A DNA stretch of 64,000 nucleotides from Halorubrum lipolyticum DSM 21995 (GCF_000337375.1 NZ_AOJG01000012.1:114867-178866), one strand, 5' to 3'; positions 42,476 to 50,700 are shown, counted from the stretch's first letter. Translations and numbers: made by a program. Notes: generated from the letters alone by a model not told the origin.

Positions 42476-42871
42476 ATGCCCTCCGAGACGGTTTCGGCCC
42501 GACTGCGCGTCGTGCGGTACGTCGTGCTCGCCGGCGTCTGCCTCTTCGCCGCGGGACAGTTCTACGCCGCCGAGCCGCGCCCGTGGGGCGTCGCGGTCGC
42601 GTGGGCGGCCGGGACCGCCCTCGTCTTCGGACCGGTCGCGTGGCTGGCGCGGGACCGAGTCACGGAGGACCTCCGCGAGACGCTGACGTACGTCGCCGCA
42701 GGTGCGGGAATCCTCCTCGCGTCGGTCTGGCTCGGCGTCTCGCTCGCGTTCGCCCCGGCGCTGTTCCCGTACGGGCCCGGAGTCTGGGCGGGGTTCGCGC
42801 TCGGGATCCTCGTCGCGTTGCTCGCGGAGCGAACGGTCGTTCCGGAGCGACTGCGCGGCGCGGGGATCTGA
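42476..42871 (+). CDS. Small four-helix membrane protein
   Basis: A 131-residue membrane protein with four hydrophobic segments (YVVLAGVCLFAAGQFYA, VAVAWAAGTALVFGPVAWL, YVAAGAGILLASVWLGVSLAF, WAGFALGILVALLAER). The ATG at 42476 is set by CGCTTATATCGG centred about 27 bases upstream; a frame extending 81 bases further 5' would include that promoter. Unknown function, haloarchaeal look. Confidence 0.7.
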   Translation: MPSETVSARLRVVRYVVLAGVCLFAAGQFYAAEPRPWGVAVAWAAGTALVFGPVAWLARDRVTEDLRETLTYVAAGAGILLASVWLGVSLAFAPALFPYGPGVWAGFALGILVALLAERTVVPERLRGAGI

Positions 42872-42977
42872 CCGCCGCGGCGGCAGCGCTAACCGCGCTG
42901 CCGCGCCCGAACGCTCCGCGCGCCTCGACCGCCGCCGCCACGCCGTTTAAGCCCTCGCCGACCCAACGGCTCCGTAT

Positions 42978-43133
42978 ATGCCATCGACGATGGAGGTCAA
43001 GTGCGAGAGCGACGACTGCGAGCTCGACATGTTCGAGAACCACTACACCTACGACGTGCCCGACGACCACGCGGTCGAGGACCTGTCGTGCCCGTACTGC
43101 GGCGGGAGCGACCTCGCCGAGATCGAGGTGTAG
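42978..43133 (+). CDS. 51-residue zinc-ribbon protein
   Basis: A very short gene whose product starts MPSTMEVKCESDDC and contains DLSCPYCGGSDL. Two cysteine pairs, CESDDC and CPYC, about 30 residues apart, form a plausible zinc ribbon. The stop is 3 bases before the Hsp20 gene's GTG start, so the two genes are almost certainly co-transcribed. An alternative start is the ATG at 42990 (MEVKCES). Small one-domain zinc ribbons of this size are common and functionally important in haloarchaea; the role here is unknown. Confidence 0.75.
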   Translation: MPSTMEVKCESDDCELDMFENHYTYDVPDDHAVEDLSCPYCGGSDLAEIEV

Positions 43134-43136
43134 CCC

Positions 43137-43595
43137 GTGAGCGGACTCGTGGAGACGGGTCGGTCGGTGGTCCGTCGGGCCCTCGAACGCCTCGGCCGCG
43201 GGTGGAGCAAGATGCAGGAGCGGCGGCCGCTCTCGTACGACCTCCTCGAGAGCGACGACGCCTACCTGGTCGTCTTCGACGCCCCCGGCGTCCGCGGCGA
43301 GGACCTGAACGTGACGTTCCTCGATCACACCGTCGAGGTCGAGCTCGACCGGTTCCGCGACTTCTACGACGGGTACGAGATGCTGTTCCCCGGCCGCGGC
43401 GTCTCGCTCTCCGGGAGCGCCGACCTCCCGCGCGACGCGAACGTGACGCCGCAGGGCGCGAACGCGACGCTCACGCGGAACGGGACCCTCCAGGTCGAGA
43501 TCCCGAAGAAGGACGACGGCCGCGACGTGGCCGTGGTCGAGGAGGAGGCCGCCGAAGACGGAACCGAAGCTGACCGCGACGCGGACGGCGCCTGA
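43137..43595 (+). CDS. Hsp20/alpha-crystallin small heat-shock protein
   Basis: A 152-residue holdase chaperone. The alpha-crystallin domain runs from about residue 32 to 122: AYLVVFDAPGVRGEDLNV, the GVSLSGSADLPRDANV segment in place of the usual LPxxVxxxxA motif, and NGTLQVEIPKKD, which closes the domain with its IxI-like end. A longer than usual loop (HTVEVELDRFRDFYDGYEM split here as HTVEVELDRF and DFYDGYEM) replaces the dimer loop. It starts with GTG 3 bases after the zinc-ribbon gene. Confidence 0.9.
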   Translation: MSGLVETGRSVVRRALERLGRGWSKMQERRPLSYDLLESDDAYLVVFDAPGVRGEDLNVTFLDHTVEVELDRFRDFYDGYEMLFPGRGVSLSGSADLPRDANVTPQGANATLTRNGTLQVEIPKKDDGRDVAVVEEEAAEDGTEADRDADGA

Positions 43596-43608
43596 CTCCG
43601 CGTCCCGC

Positions 43609-44907
43609 TCACTCCCCGGACCGGCGCTCCACGGACATTCCCTCCGCGATTTCGAACTCCTCGCTCCCGTCGAAGCGGTCGGGAGCGAACGCGTCGATCC
43701 ACGGCGACGCCGACTCCTCCGAATCTCCCGCCTCGATCCCGTCGAGCGACGCCGACACCCCATCGGCGACGAGCTCGCCGATCGCCGGCGCGCGCATGAA
43801 CCCGTGGCCCTGCCAGCCGGCGGCGACGAACACGCGGTCGGCGGGATCGCCGACCGGCCCGACGAGGGGGTCGCCGTCGGGCGTGGCCGTGCAGAGACCC
43901 GCCCACGCGCGCTCCACCTCCGGGCCGTCCGAGCCGACCGCGTCGAGTCGCTCGCGGAGCGTCGCCGAGACCGACTCCACGAACCAGTCGTCGCCCGTCG
44001 GGTCGTAGTCGTCCGGGTCGGCCGGGACCGGTTCCGTGCCGTCCCCGGCGAGCAGGCCGGTCGGGTGCGGCCGGACGTACGCGCCCGCCGTCGCGTCGTA
44101 CACCATCGGGCCGTCGTAGCTCGCCGAGTCGCTACGGTCGCCGCGGGCGTCGCGGTCGCCGCGGTCGCCCCGCGCCATCAGCGCCTGTACCCGGTAGGGA
44201 ACCACGGGGACCTCGACCCCCGCGTCGCCGAGGAAGCCGGCGGTGTGCGCGCCGACGGCGACGACGACGGCGTCGAACTCGCGGGCGCCCTCGCGTCGGG
44301 TCGCCCCGCCGACCCACAGTTCGGGACCGCCACCCGCGAGCGAGACCGGAGTGTCGGTCTCGACGGCGACTCCCTCGCGACGCGCGCGTTCACCCGCCGC
44401 GGCGACGTAGCTCGCGGGGTCACACCACCCCGCGTTCTCGGCCACTGCGGCGACGGCGAGGTCGTCGGTGGCGATGGGGAACCGGTCGCCGAGCGCTTCG
44501 GGGTCGACGACCGCCACGTCCCGACCGTGCGCGCGCATCCGGTCGACCATCGCCGGCACGGCCTCGGCGTCCGGGTCGCCCTCGCGGACGGCGATGACGT
44601 AGGGACACGGCGCGAACGAGAACCCGGGGAGCGAGCGATCGAACGCCCGGAACCGCTCCATCGCGCGGGCGGCCAGCGCGGCGTCGACGTCCTCGGCGTA
44701 CGCGTCGTACAGCACGCCCGCCGCGCGCCCGGAGCTCCCGGCGCCGAGGTCGCCGCGGTCGTACAGCGTCACGTCGGCGCCGCGGGCCGCGAGGTCGGCC
44801 GCGGCGGTGACGCCGACGGCGCCGCCGCCGACGACCGCGACTTCGGGGGGTGAGGAGTCTCGGTCCGCCGGAGCGCCTCGCTCCGTCGACGCGTCTGATC
44901 GGCTCAT
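43609..44907 (-). CDS. FAD-dependent amine/amino-acid oxidoreductase (DAO family)
   Basis: A 432-residue flavoprotein of the D-amino-acid oxidase/sarcosine oxidase type. The FAD-binding motif VAVVGGGAVGVTAAADLAARG is at about residues 24-44 (GxGxxG pattern), and the second FAD segment near the C-terminus is DRVFVAAGWQGHGFMRAPAIG. No covalent-flavin cysteine motif is obvious. A Gly/Asp/Arg insert (RGDRGDRDARGD) is near residue 265. The start at 44907 is supported by TTTTTAAGACG (minus strand) centred about 28 bases upstream; an ATG at 44922 overlaps it. Substrate unknown. Confidence 0.88.
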   Translation of the reverse strand: MSRSDASTERGAPADRDSSPPEVAVVGGGAVGVTAAADLAARGADVTLYDRGDLGAGSSGRAAGVLYDAYAEDVDAALAARAMERFRAFDRSLPGFSFAPCPYVIAVREGDPDAEAVPAMVDRMRAHGRDVAVVDPEALGDRFPIATDDLAVAAVAENAGWCDPASYVAAAGERARREGVAVETDTPVSLAGGGPELWVGGATRREGAREFDAVVVAVGAHTAGFLGDAGVEVPVVPYRVQALMARGDRGDRDARGDRSDSASYDGPMVYDATAGAYVRPHPTGLLAGDGTEPVPADPDDYDPTGDDWFVESVSATLRERLDAVGSDGPEVERAWAGLCTATPDGDPLVGPVGDPADRVFVAAGWQGHGFMRAPAIGELVADGVSASLDGIEAGDSEESASPWIDAFAPDRFDGSEEFEIAEGMSVERRSGE

Positions 44908-44929
44908 GCGCTCGCCTGTCACCGATACG

Positions 44930-44941
44930 TCTTAAAAACGA
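44930..44941 (-). promoter_or_regulatory. TATA-like promoter of the FAD oxidoreductase
   Basis: CGTTTTTAAGAC on the minus strand, centred about 28 bases before the ATG at 44907; it decides that start. Confidence 0.6.
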
Positions 44942-45110
44942 CGGGGCGGGCGTCTCCGGGGACCGAAGATACTGTTGAAACGCTTTGTAGTGGACACATC
45001 TGGTCTGGCCGCGGTCAGTACGGATACAGCGACGGGAGAGTACGGGAGTGACTGTCGCAGTTCGATGGCGGTGATTCGGTATTTAACTGAATTCGAGTGA
45101 AGACGACGAT

Positions 45111-45495
45111 CCCTTATAAATGACGAGTGCGATGGCGCGCGCCCGTGAGCGGCCTTCAGGCCGCGAACGGCGCCGCGCGAGGGAGTCGGCCACTCGGAGC
45201 GAAGCGGAGAGTGGCCGACGAGGCTGGGGAGGTGCGAGGTGCGGGGCGGGGCGGTGCGGTCCCGCGAACGGAATGAGCGGGAGCACGGAAGTCGCAGCCC
45301 GCGCAGCGAACGAAGTGAGCGAGCAGGACCAGGGCGAGATCGAAGGTCTCGCTTGCTCACGCGGTGACACCGCGTGACCGTCTTCCGGTGGTCGGGTGGG
45401 ACTCAAAGGGGCTGGGGCTTTGGAGGTGTTCACCGCAGCGGCGTCGATCACGGATACACAGCCGCCAGCAATATCACTCGATCGCTTATAAATAA
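45111..45495 (+). repeat. Structured dispersed element, copy B
   Basis: Main content of the 675-base gap between the FAD oxidoreductase and the luciferase-like gene. Order: CCCTTATAAATG; conserved start GTGCGATGGCGCGCGCC; hairpin GCGGCC-TTCA-GGCCGC (45149-45164); an 11-base-pair stem GTCGGCCACTC/GAGTGGCCGAC (45185-45195 and 45209-45219) with a 13-base loop; the GAGGCTGGGGAGG block; a variable part with hairpins ACGCGGT-GAC-ACCGCGT and GCGAGATC-GAA-GGTCTCGC (one G-T pair, allowed in RNA); box GTGGGACTCAAAGGGGC fused directly to GCTGGGGCTTTGGAGG, so the slot filled in copies A and D is empty; then TTCACCG and a final CTTATAAATAA at 45484-45494. The left part of the gap (44942-45110) has only a lone TATTTAACTG; the right part (45496-45582) shows nothing clear. 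Confidence 0.85.
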
Positions 45496-45582
45496 CCGTT
45501 TCACCAATCCGCTATACCCACCCCCGCTATCGATCAAAAAGCGCTCATCAGCGAACGGCTGTCTCACGCCGTATGTGCCCGA

Positions 45583-46380
45583 CTACGACAGGAACTCGTC
45601 GATCCCGCGTGCCGGGTAGCCGACGACGTGGTCGACGCCGACCTCGCGGAGGTCGGCGACGCGATCGCGGACGGTCTCGGGCGACCCGACGAGCGCGAAG
45701 TCCCGCGCGGCCGCCGAGAGCACCTCGCGGGCGCGGCCGGTCGCTTCCGAATCGGTCGGTTGCGCGTCGTCGGAGTCCCCGTCCGGCAGCGCGCGGGCCA
45801 CCGGCCGGCGGCGGGCGACGTACGCGCCCACGGCGTCGAGGACGGCGTCCTCGTCGTCGGTCAGGACGGTCGGCGCGTAGACGGCGACCTCGCCGTCGAA
45901 CCCGGCGGCGCGGAGGGCGCGCACGTCGCGGTCGGTCGACCGGGAGAGCAGTTCGAACTGGGTCCCGCCCGCCGCCAGCGCGACGCGCTCGACGCCCTCC
46001 GTGCCGACCCACGCGTCGGGGGCGGCGCGCCGCGCGGCCCCGAGCCGGGGGGCGACCGCGCGCGACGACTCCTCGTCCGTGAGGTAGGCGCCGTGGCCCG
46101 CGACGAGCACCCGGCGGGCCGCGTCCGGGACCCGGGCCACCAGCGAGTCGTCCCCGAGCGGGTCGAACCCGTCCGCTCGCACCGGCGTGGTGACGTACAG
46201 CTCCGTTTCCGCGGCCACCCGGTCGAGCGTCGCCGCGTCCGGGAGGTGGTCGCGCCCCTCGTAATCGATCGTCACCCGATCGAGCGGGAGCTCGACGGCC
46301 CGCGACACGTCGCACTCGGCGGGTTTCAGCGCCACGGCGTCGATTCCGGTCCGGGCGACCGCCTCGCGACCGGTCAGCAT
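45583..46380 (-). CDS. Luciferase-like (F420-type) protein fragment-like family member
   Basis: A 265-residue protein. The C-terminal stretch, ALVGSPETVRDRVADLREVG then VDHVVGYPARG, is typical of the end of F420-dependent, luciferase-like oxidoreductases (TIM barrel). The rest matches the barrel only loosely: VTTPVRADGFD, VAGHGAYLTDEE, WVGTEGVERVALAAGG. It is about 60 residues shorter than typical enzymes and lacks an obvious N-terminal barrel strand, so enzyme activity is doubtful. No promoter was found upstream. The 291 bases between its start and the next gene contain only the palindrome listed below. Confidence 0.6.
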   Translation of the reverse strand: MLTGREAVARTGIDAVALKPAECDVSRAVELPLDRVTIDYEGRDHLPDAATLDRVAAETELYVTTPVRADGFDPLGDDSLVARVPDAARRVLVAGHGAYLTDEESSRAVAPRLGAARRAAPDAWVGTEGVERVALAAGGTQFELLSRSTDRDVRALRAAGFDGEVAVYAPTVLTDDEDAVLDAVGAYVARRRPVARALPDGDSDDAQPTDSEATGRAREVLSAAARDFALVGSPETVRDRVADLREVGVDHVVGYPARGIDEFLS

Positions 46381-46555
46381 CGGGCGGTCACCCCGATCGG
46401 CGGCGCGGCCGCTCTCGGGTACGGCGCGTCTGTTCGCCGCGCGGTGTCGATGCTCACGGAGAAGACCTCATCACGATCGCGGAACCCGATCCATCGCCTG
46501 TGCGGCCATGACTGGAAGCCGGTAGTCGCGTGCGCCGCATAAACCCGTCGCGACG

Positions 46556-46569
46556 CGGCAATATTGCCG
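46556..46569. promoter_or_regulatory. 14-base perfect palindrome upstream of the glutathionyl-hydroquinone-reductase homologue
   Basis: CGGCAATATTGCCG, fully self-complementary, an AT-rich core in GC-rich DNA, about 103 bases before the start codon at 46672. It is the size and form of an operator for a dimeric regulator, but no evidence links it to a protein. Confidence 0.35.
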
Positions 46570-46671
46570 ACGCGGCCGTCGCCGTCCGCGCCCGTGAGTC
46601 CGTGAGGAGACGGAACCCGGTGACGCGCGCGTCCCCGGCCACGTTATGGGCCTCGCGCCCGTGTGATCGGT

Positions 46672-47703
46672 ATGAACCAACTCGTGGACGGCGAGTGGCG
46701 GACGGACGCGTACGAGGCGACGGGCGAGGACGGCTCGTTCCAGCGCGGCGAGACGACGTTCCGGAACTGGATCGCCGGCAGCGACGTACCCGACCACGTC
46801 GACGCCGAGCCCGACGACCGGTTCCAGCCCGAGGCGGGCCGGTACCACCTGTACGTCTCCTACGCCTGTCCGTGGGCGCATCGAACCCTGCTCGCGCGGT
46901 CGCTGCTCGGCCTGGAGGACGCCATCGGCGTCTCGGTCGTGGACCCGTACCGCGCCGAGGACGGCTGGCAGTTCACCCCCGAGAAGGAGGGGTGTACGCC
47001 CGACCGCCTCCACGGCAGCGACTCCCTCCGCGAGCTGTACGTCGCGGCCGACCCCGACGCCACCTGTCGCGTGACCGTCCCCGTGCTGTGGGACACCCAA
47101 GAGGAGACGATCGTCAACAACGAGTCCCGCGAGGTCCTGCGGATGCTCTCGACCGCGTTCGACGACCTCGGCAACGACGTGTCGCTGCTGCCGGGCGACG
47201 GCGACGAGGCGACCGTCGCGGCGGTCGACCAGGTGATCACCGACATCTACGAGCCCGTCAACAACGGCGTCTACCGCGCCGGCTTCGCGAAGTCTCAAGG
47301 GGCCTACGACGAGGCGATCGACGAGCTGTTCGGCGCGCTCGACGGCTGGGACGAGCGCCTCGCCGATCGGCGCTACCTCGTCGGCGACTCGCTCACCGAG
47401 GCCGACATCTGCATGTTCACCACGCTGGTCCGGTTCGACCAAGTTTATCACACCCACTTCATGTGTAACAAGCAGTTCGTCCACCAGTACGAGCACCTCT
47501 GGCCGTACCTCCGCGACCTCTACCAGACCGCGGGCGTCGCCGAGACGGTGAACATGAGCCACATCAAGGAGCACTACTACACGACGCACCCGGACGTGAC
47601 GCCCTCCGGGATCATCGCGCGCGGCCCGGACCTCGACTTCGAGGCGGCCCACGACCGCGACCGGCTCGGCGGCGAGGCGCCGACGCCAGACGTGGCGGAC
47701 TGA
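46672..47703 (+). CDS. Glutathionyl-hydroquinone reductase-like (Xi-class GST) protein
   Basis: A 343-residue protein of the ECM4/YqjG family, which reduces glutathionyl-hydroquinones by thiol exchange. The catalytic cysteine is C66 in YVSYACPWAHRT; the thioredoxin-fold half ends at about 150 and the all-alpha C-terminal domain includes DRRYLVGDSLTEADICMF and RFDQVYHTHFMCN. Length and both halves are normal. Haloarchaea generally use gamma-glutamylcysteine rather than glutathione, so the co-thiol is probably different here; that is inference. The start is supported by ACGTTATGGG centred about 26 bases upstream. Confidence 0.9.
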   Translation: MNQLVDGEWRTDAYEATGEDGSFQRGETTFRNWIAGSDVPDHVDAEPDDRFQPEAGRYHLYVSYACPWAHRTLLARSLLGLEDAIGVSVVDPYRAEDGWQFTPEKEGCTPDRLHGSDSLRELYVAADPDATCRVTVPVLWDTQEETIVNNESREVLRMLSTAFDDLGNDVSLLPGDGDEATVAAVDQVITDIYEPVNNGVYRAGFAKSQGAYDEAIDELFGALDGWDERLADRRYLVGDSLTEADICMFTTLVRFDQVYHTHFMCNKQFVHQYEHLWPYLRDLYQTAGVAETVNMSHIKEHYYTTHPDVTPSGIIARGPDLDFEAAHDRDRLGGEAPTPDVAD

Positions 47704-47736
47704 AGGGCTGACGCGGGTGACGGAGCGGTTTATAAA

Positions 47737-47860
47737 TCGACTTTTGAATCCGGAGATGTGCGGTGGCGCGTGCCGACGGGCAGCCGTCAGGCTGCGAGTC
47801 GCGCGCGAGGCTGGGGCTTTGGAGGTGTTGGCCGTCGATCCGCTGTCAACGGTTTATATG
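47737..47860 (+). repeat. Structured dispersed element, short copy C
   Basis: The smallest intact member, in the 234-base gap before the sugar ABC ATPase gene. Order: GGTTTATAAATCG; GTGCGGTGGCGCG; hairpin GCAGCC-GTCA-GGCTGC (47780-47795), which differs from copies A, B and D at one stem position with the compensating change on the other arm; CGCGAGGCTGGGG joined directly to GCTTTGGAGG; then TGTTGGCCG, TCGATCCG and GGTTTATATG (47849-47858). The GTGGGACTCAAAGGGGC box and the slot are absent, as if deleted between the two GGCTGGGG blocks. Confidence 0.8.
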
Positions 47861-47937
47861 CAGTCGATCGGTACTGCGCCGGCAACTACTCCGTCGCAAA
47901 AAGCAACGAAAACCCACCGATCCGAAACCGCTCCGTA

Positions 47938-49071
47938 TCAGGCCACTGCGGCCGCGATCTCCTCCTCGGTCAGGAACACGTCCTCGCCGGTCTCCGCGTC
48001 GAACAGGTGGATGTCGGCCTCCTCGAACACCACGCCCACCTCGTCGCCGGCCTCGGGCAAGACGTCCGGAGTCGACCGCGCGAGGAAGTCCTCGTTGACC
48101 GTGAGGTGGACGTAGTTGTCGGAGCCGATCGGCTCGACGACCTCGACGGTCGAGGCGAGCGTCTCGTCGCCGGTCGGGTGCTCCACGATCCGGATGTTCT
48201 CGGGACGGATCCCGAGCGTGTAGGGCGCGTTCTTCAGCTCGTGGCCCGTGACGTACTCGTCGCTGAGCTCGAACGCGAGCCCGGCGTCGTCGCTGCGGAT
48301 CGTCGCCGACGAGCCGTCGGTCTCGACCTCCACGTCGATGAAGTTCATCGAGGGCGAGCCGATGAAACCGGCGACGAACTCGTTGACCGGGTTCTCGTAC
48401 ACCTCCGTCGGCTTCCCGACCTGCTGGAGCTCCCCGTCGTTCAAGATCGCGAGGCGGTCGCCCATCGTCATCGCCTCCTCCTGGTCGTGGGTGACGTACA
48501 TCGCGGTGACGCCGAACTCCTTCTGGAGCTTCTGGATCTCCGCGCGCATCTCGGTGCGGAGCTTGGCGTCGAGGTTGGAGAGCGGCTCGTCGAACAGGAA
48601 CACCTCTGGCTCGCGGGCGATGGCGCGGCCCAGCGCGACGCGCTGTTTCTGCCCGCCGGAGAGCTCGTCCGGCTTGTCGTCGAGTAAGTCCGCGATCCCC
48701 ATCATCTCGGCCATCTCGGTCACGCGCTCGCGGCGCTCCTCCGCGGTCATATCGGTGCTCATCTTGAGCCCGAACTCCATGTTCCCCAGGACCGTCTTGT
48801 GTGGGTACAGCGCGTAGTTCTGGAACACCATGGCGACCGGGCGCTCCTTCGCGTGCATGTCGGTGACGTCCTCGTCGTCGAACCGAACGGCGCCCGACGT
48901 GGGCTCCTCCAGTCCCGCCACCATCCGGAGCGTGGTCGTCTTCCCGCACCCCGACGGCCCGACGACGGTCACGAACTCGCCGTCCTCGATCTCCAGGTCG
49001 ATGTCGTCGACGGCGACGATGGTTCCCCGGTCGAACTCCTTCCGGAGCGTGTCGAGCGTGACTCTTGCCAT
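47938..49071 (-). CDS. Carbohydrate ABC transporter ATP-binding protein (MalK/UgpC type)
   Basis: A 377-residue ATPase of the CUT1 sugar importer family. Walker A GPSGCGKTTT is near residue 39, the signature [16 protein letters not shown] is near 133, Walker B is LFDEPLSNLD and the switch is YVTHDQEEA. The C-terminal third is the TOBE/OB regulatory domain with the LGIRPENI motif. It is transcribed away from the binding protein and permeases of the same importer; a shared 285-base divergent promoter region separates them. Substrate is likely a disaccharide or glycerol-phosphate-type sugar; not determinable. Confidence 0.92.
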   Translation of the reverse strand: MARVTLDTLRKEFDRGTIVAVDDIDLEIEDGEFVTVVGPSGCGKTTTLRMVAGLEEPTSGAVRFDDEDVTDMHAKERPVAMVFQNYALYPHKTVLGNMEFGLKMSTDMTAEERRERVTEMAEMMGIADLLDDKPDELSGGQKQRVALGRAIAREPEVFLFDEPLSNLDAKLRTEMRAEIQKLQKEFGVTAMYVTHDQEEAMTMGDRLAILNDGELQQVGKPTEVYENPVNEFVAGFIGSPSMNFIDVEVETDGSSATIRSDDAGLAFELSDEYVTGHELKNAPYTLGIRPENIRIVEHPTGDETLASTVEVVEPIGSDNYVHLTVNEDFLARSTPDVLPEAGDEVGVVFEEADIHLFDAETGEDVFLTEEEIAAAVA

Positions 49072-49093
49072 TTACTGGCAAAGGGAGCTTCTC

Positions 49094-49104
49094 GCATATT
49101 AGTT
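49094..49104 (-). promoter_or_regulatory. TATA-like promoter of the sugar ABC ATPase
   Basis: AACTAATATGC on the minus strand, centred about 28 bases before the ATG at 49071. The opposite side of this divergent region has an AT-rich stretch ending ATGAATATGTAATTC, 12-30 bases before the binding-protein start, which is the likely promoter of that operon. Confidence 0.5.
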
Positions 49105-49356
49105 CTTTGCTGTTTTTTCGATATGTGAGGAATAATCTCATCTCAGATGTAGACCACCGTCGGGATCGAGACAACCGTTGTCCGGGGTCCCCGAGTGACC
49201 GCGATTCAGACGCCGAGACGCCTCGACGAGCGGTGAACACGGCTCGACGAGGAAGCACCTGACCGGGTGATTCCCGGGACGCTTCGACGGCAGTCGAGAG
49301 CGACCACCCCAAAAACTAAATGTATGAATATGTAATTCATCGTTTGTTGTAGACAC

Positions 49357-50679
49357 ATGAACGAGAAACGCAGAACGCTACTGAAGACGATGGGGGGAAG
49401 TACCGTGCTCGCGGCGCTCGCGGGCTGTATCAGCACCGGCGGTGACGGCGGCGACGGGTCCGACGGCTCCGACGAATCGGACGGCTCCGACGGGTCGGAC
49501 GGTTCCGGCGGATCGGACGAGTCTGACGACTCAGACGACTCCGCGGGAGTCGACGACCCGGGAACCGCGACGCTGTGGACCGACCTCTCCGACGGCGAGG
49601 ACGAGGCCATGTCCACCTACGTCGACCAGTTCGAGTCGGAGACGGGTCACACGATCAACAAGGAAGAGCCCGGCGGCGAGCTCGACCAGCAGCTCGAGAC
49701 GGCGATCCCGTCCGGAGAGGGCCCCGACTCGTGGGTCTGGGCGCACGACTGGGTCGGCCGCTTCGCGGTCCGGGAAGACCCGCCCTTCCTCTACGACGCG
49801 AGCGACGACATCGACTCGCTCGACGCCTTCACCGAGACCGCACAGCAGGCGGTTCAGTACGACGGCGCGGTCCACGGACTCCCGTTCGCCTCCGAGACCG
49901 TCGCCCTGTTCTACAACGAGGACATGGTCGACGAGCCGCCGGAGACGCTCGACGACATGGTCTCCGTCATGGACGAGTACCACAACCCCGAGAACGGCGA
50001 GTACGGCCTCTCGTACCCGGTGACGGACCCGTACTTCGTCAGCGGCTTCATCCAGGCGTACGGCGGCGACATCTTCGACGAGGAGAACCTCGAGGTCACC
50101 CTCGACAGCGACGAGTGTAAGCAGGGCATGGACGCGCTCGAAACGCTCTTCGACTACGTCCCGGCCGACCCCGGCTACGAGTCGCAGATCGTCGCGTTCG
50201 CGGACGGCGCCGCTCCGTTCGCGATCAACGGCCCGTGGGAGATCGCGAACCTCTCCGGGGAGATCGACAACCTGGGGGTCACGACGCTCCCGACGGTCGA
50301 CGGCAACAACCCGCGGTCGTACTCGGGGATCCAGACGTTCTACTTCAGCGCCATGCTGAGCGACGCCGACCAGTCGACGATCGACGCGACCACCGGACTC
50401 GCCGAGTGGTACACCACGAACGAGGACATCGTCGAGACCAACGCCGCCGAGCAGGGATACATCCCGGTTCTCACCTCCGTCGTCGAGGACGGAGACCTCT
50501 CGTCGGACGTTCAGGCGTTCGCCCAGCAGGTCGACCACGGCGTCCCGATCCCGACCCATCCCGATATGAACGACGTCTGGGACCCCCTGACGAACGCGCT
50601 GACGAACGTTTTCAACGGCGACGAAGAGAGCGACGCGGCGCTCGACAGCGCGGCCGAAACGATCCGGGAGAACCAGTAG
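49357..50679 (+). CDS. Sugar ABC transporter substrate-binding lipoprotein
   Basis: A 440-residue family 1 solute-binding protein. An N-terminal signal with NEKRRTLLKTMGGSTVLAALAGC gives a twin-arginine-like RR and the lipobox LAGC, so it should be exported and lipid-anchored. A Gly/Ser/Asp linker of about 40 residues (repeats of DGSD) precedes the binding domain, recognised by WAHDWVGRFA, GLPFASETVALFYNEDMV and INGPWEIAN, all typical of maltose/trehalose-type binding proteins. It is followed 21 bases later by the first permease gene. Confidence 0.92.
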   Translation: MNEKRRTLLKTMGGSTVLAALAGCISTGGDGGDGSDGSDESDGSDGSDGSGGSDESDDSDDSAGVDDPGTATLWTDLSDGEDEAMSTYVDQFESETGHTINKEEPGGELDQQLETAIPSGEGPDSWVWAHDWVGRFAVREDPPFLYDASDDIDSLDAFTETAQQAVQYDGAVHGLPFASETVALFYNEDMVDEPPETLDDMVSVMDEYHNPENGEYGLSYPVTDPYFVSGFIQAYGGDIFDEENLEVTLDSDECKQGMDALETLFDYVPADPGYESQIVAFADGAAPFAINGPWEIANLSGEIDNLGVTTLPTVDGNNPRSYSGIQTFYFSAMLSDADQSTIDATTGLAEWYTTNEDIVETNAAEQGYIPVLTSVVEDGDLSSDVQAFAQQVDHGVPIPTHPDMNDVWDPLTNALTNVFNGDEESDAALDSAAETIRENQ

Positions 50680-50700
50680 GCGGCCTCCCACCTAGCAACC

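Noticed and set aside
45583..46380. Calling this an active F420-dependent oxidoreductase
   Set aside because: Only the C-terminal end matches; the barrel start and cofactor-binding segments are not clear and the protein is short, so the call was kept at luciferase-like.
46454..46642. A 62-residue minus-strand open frame in the gap before the reductase homologue
   Set aside because: No homology-like motif, poor composition and no promoter; most likely chance.
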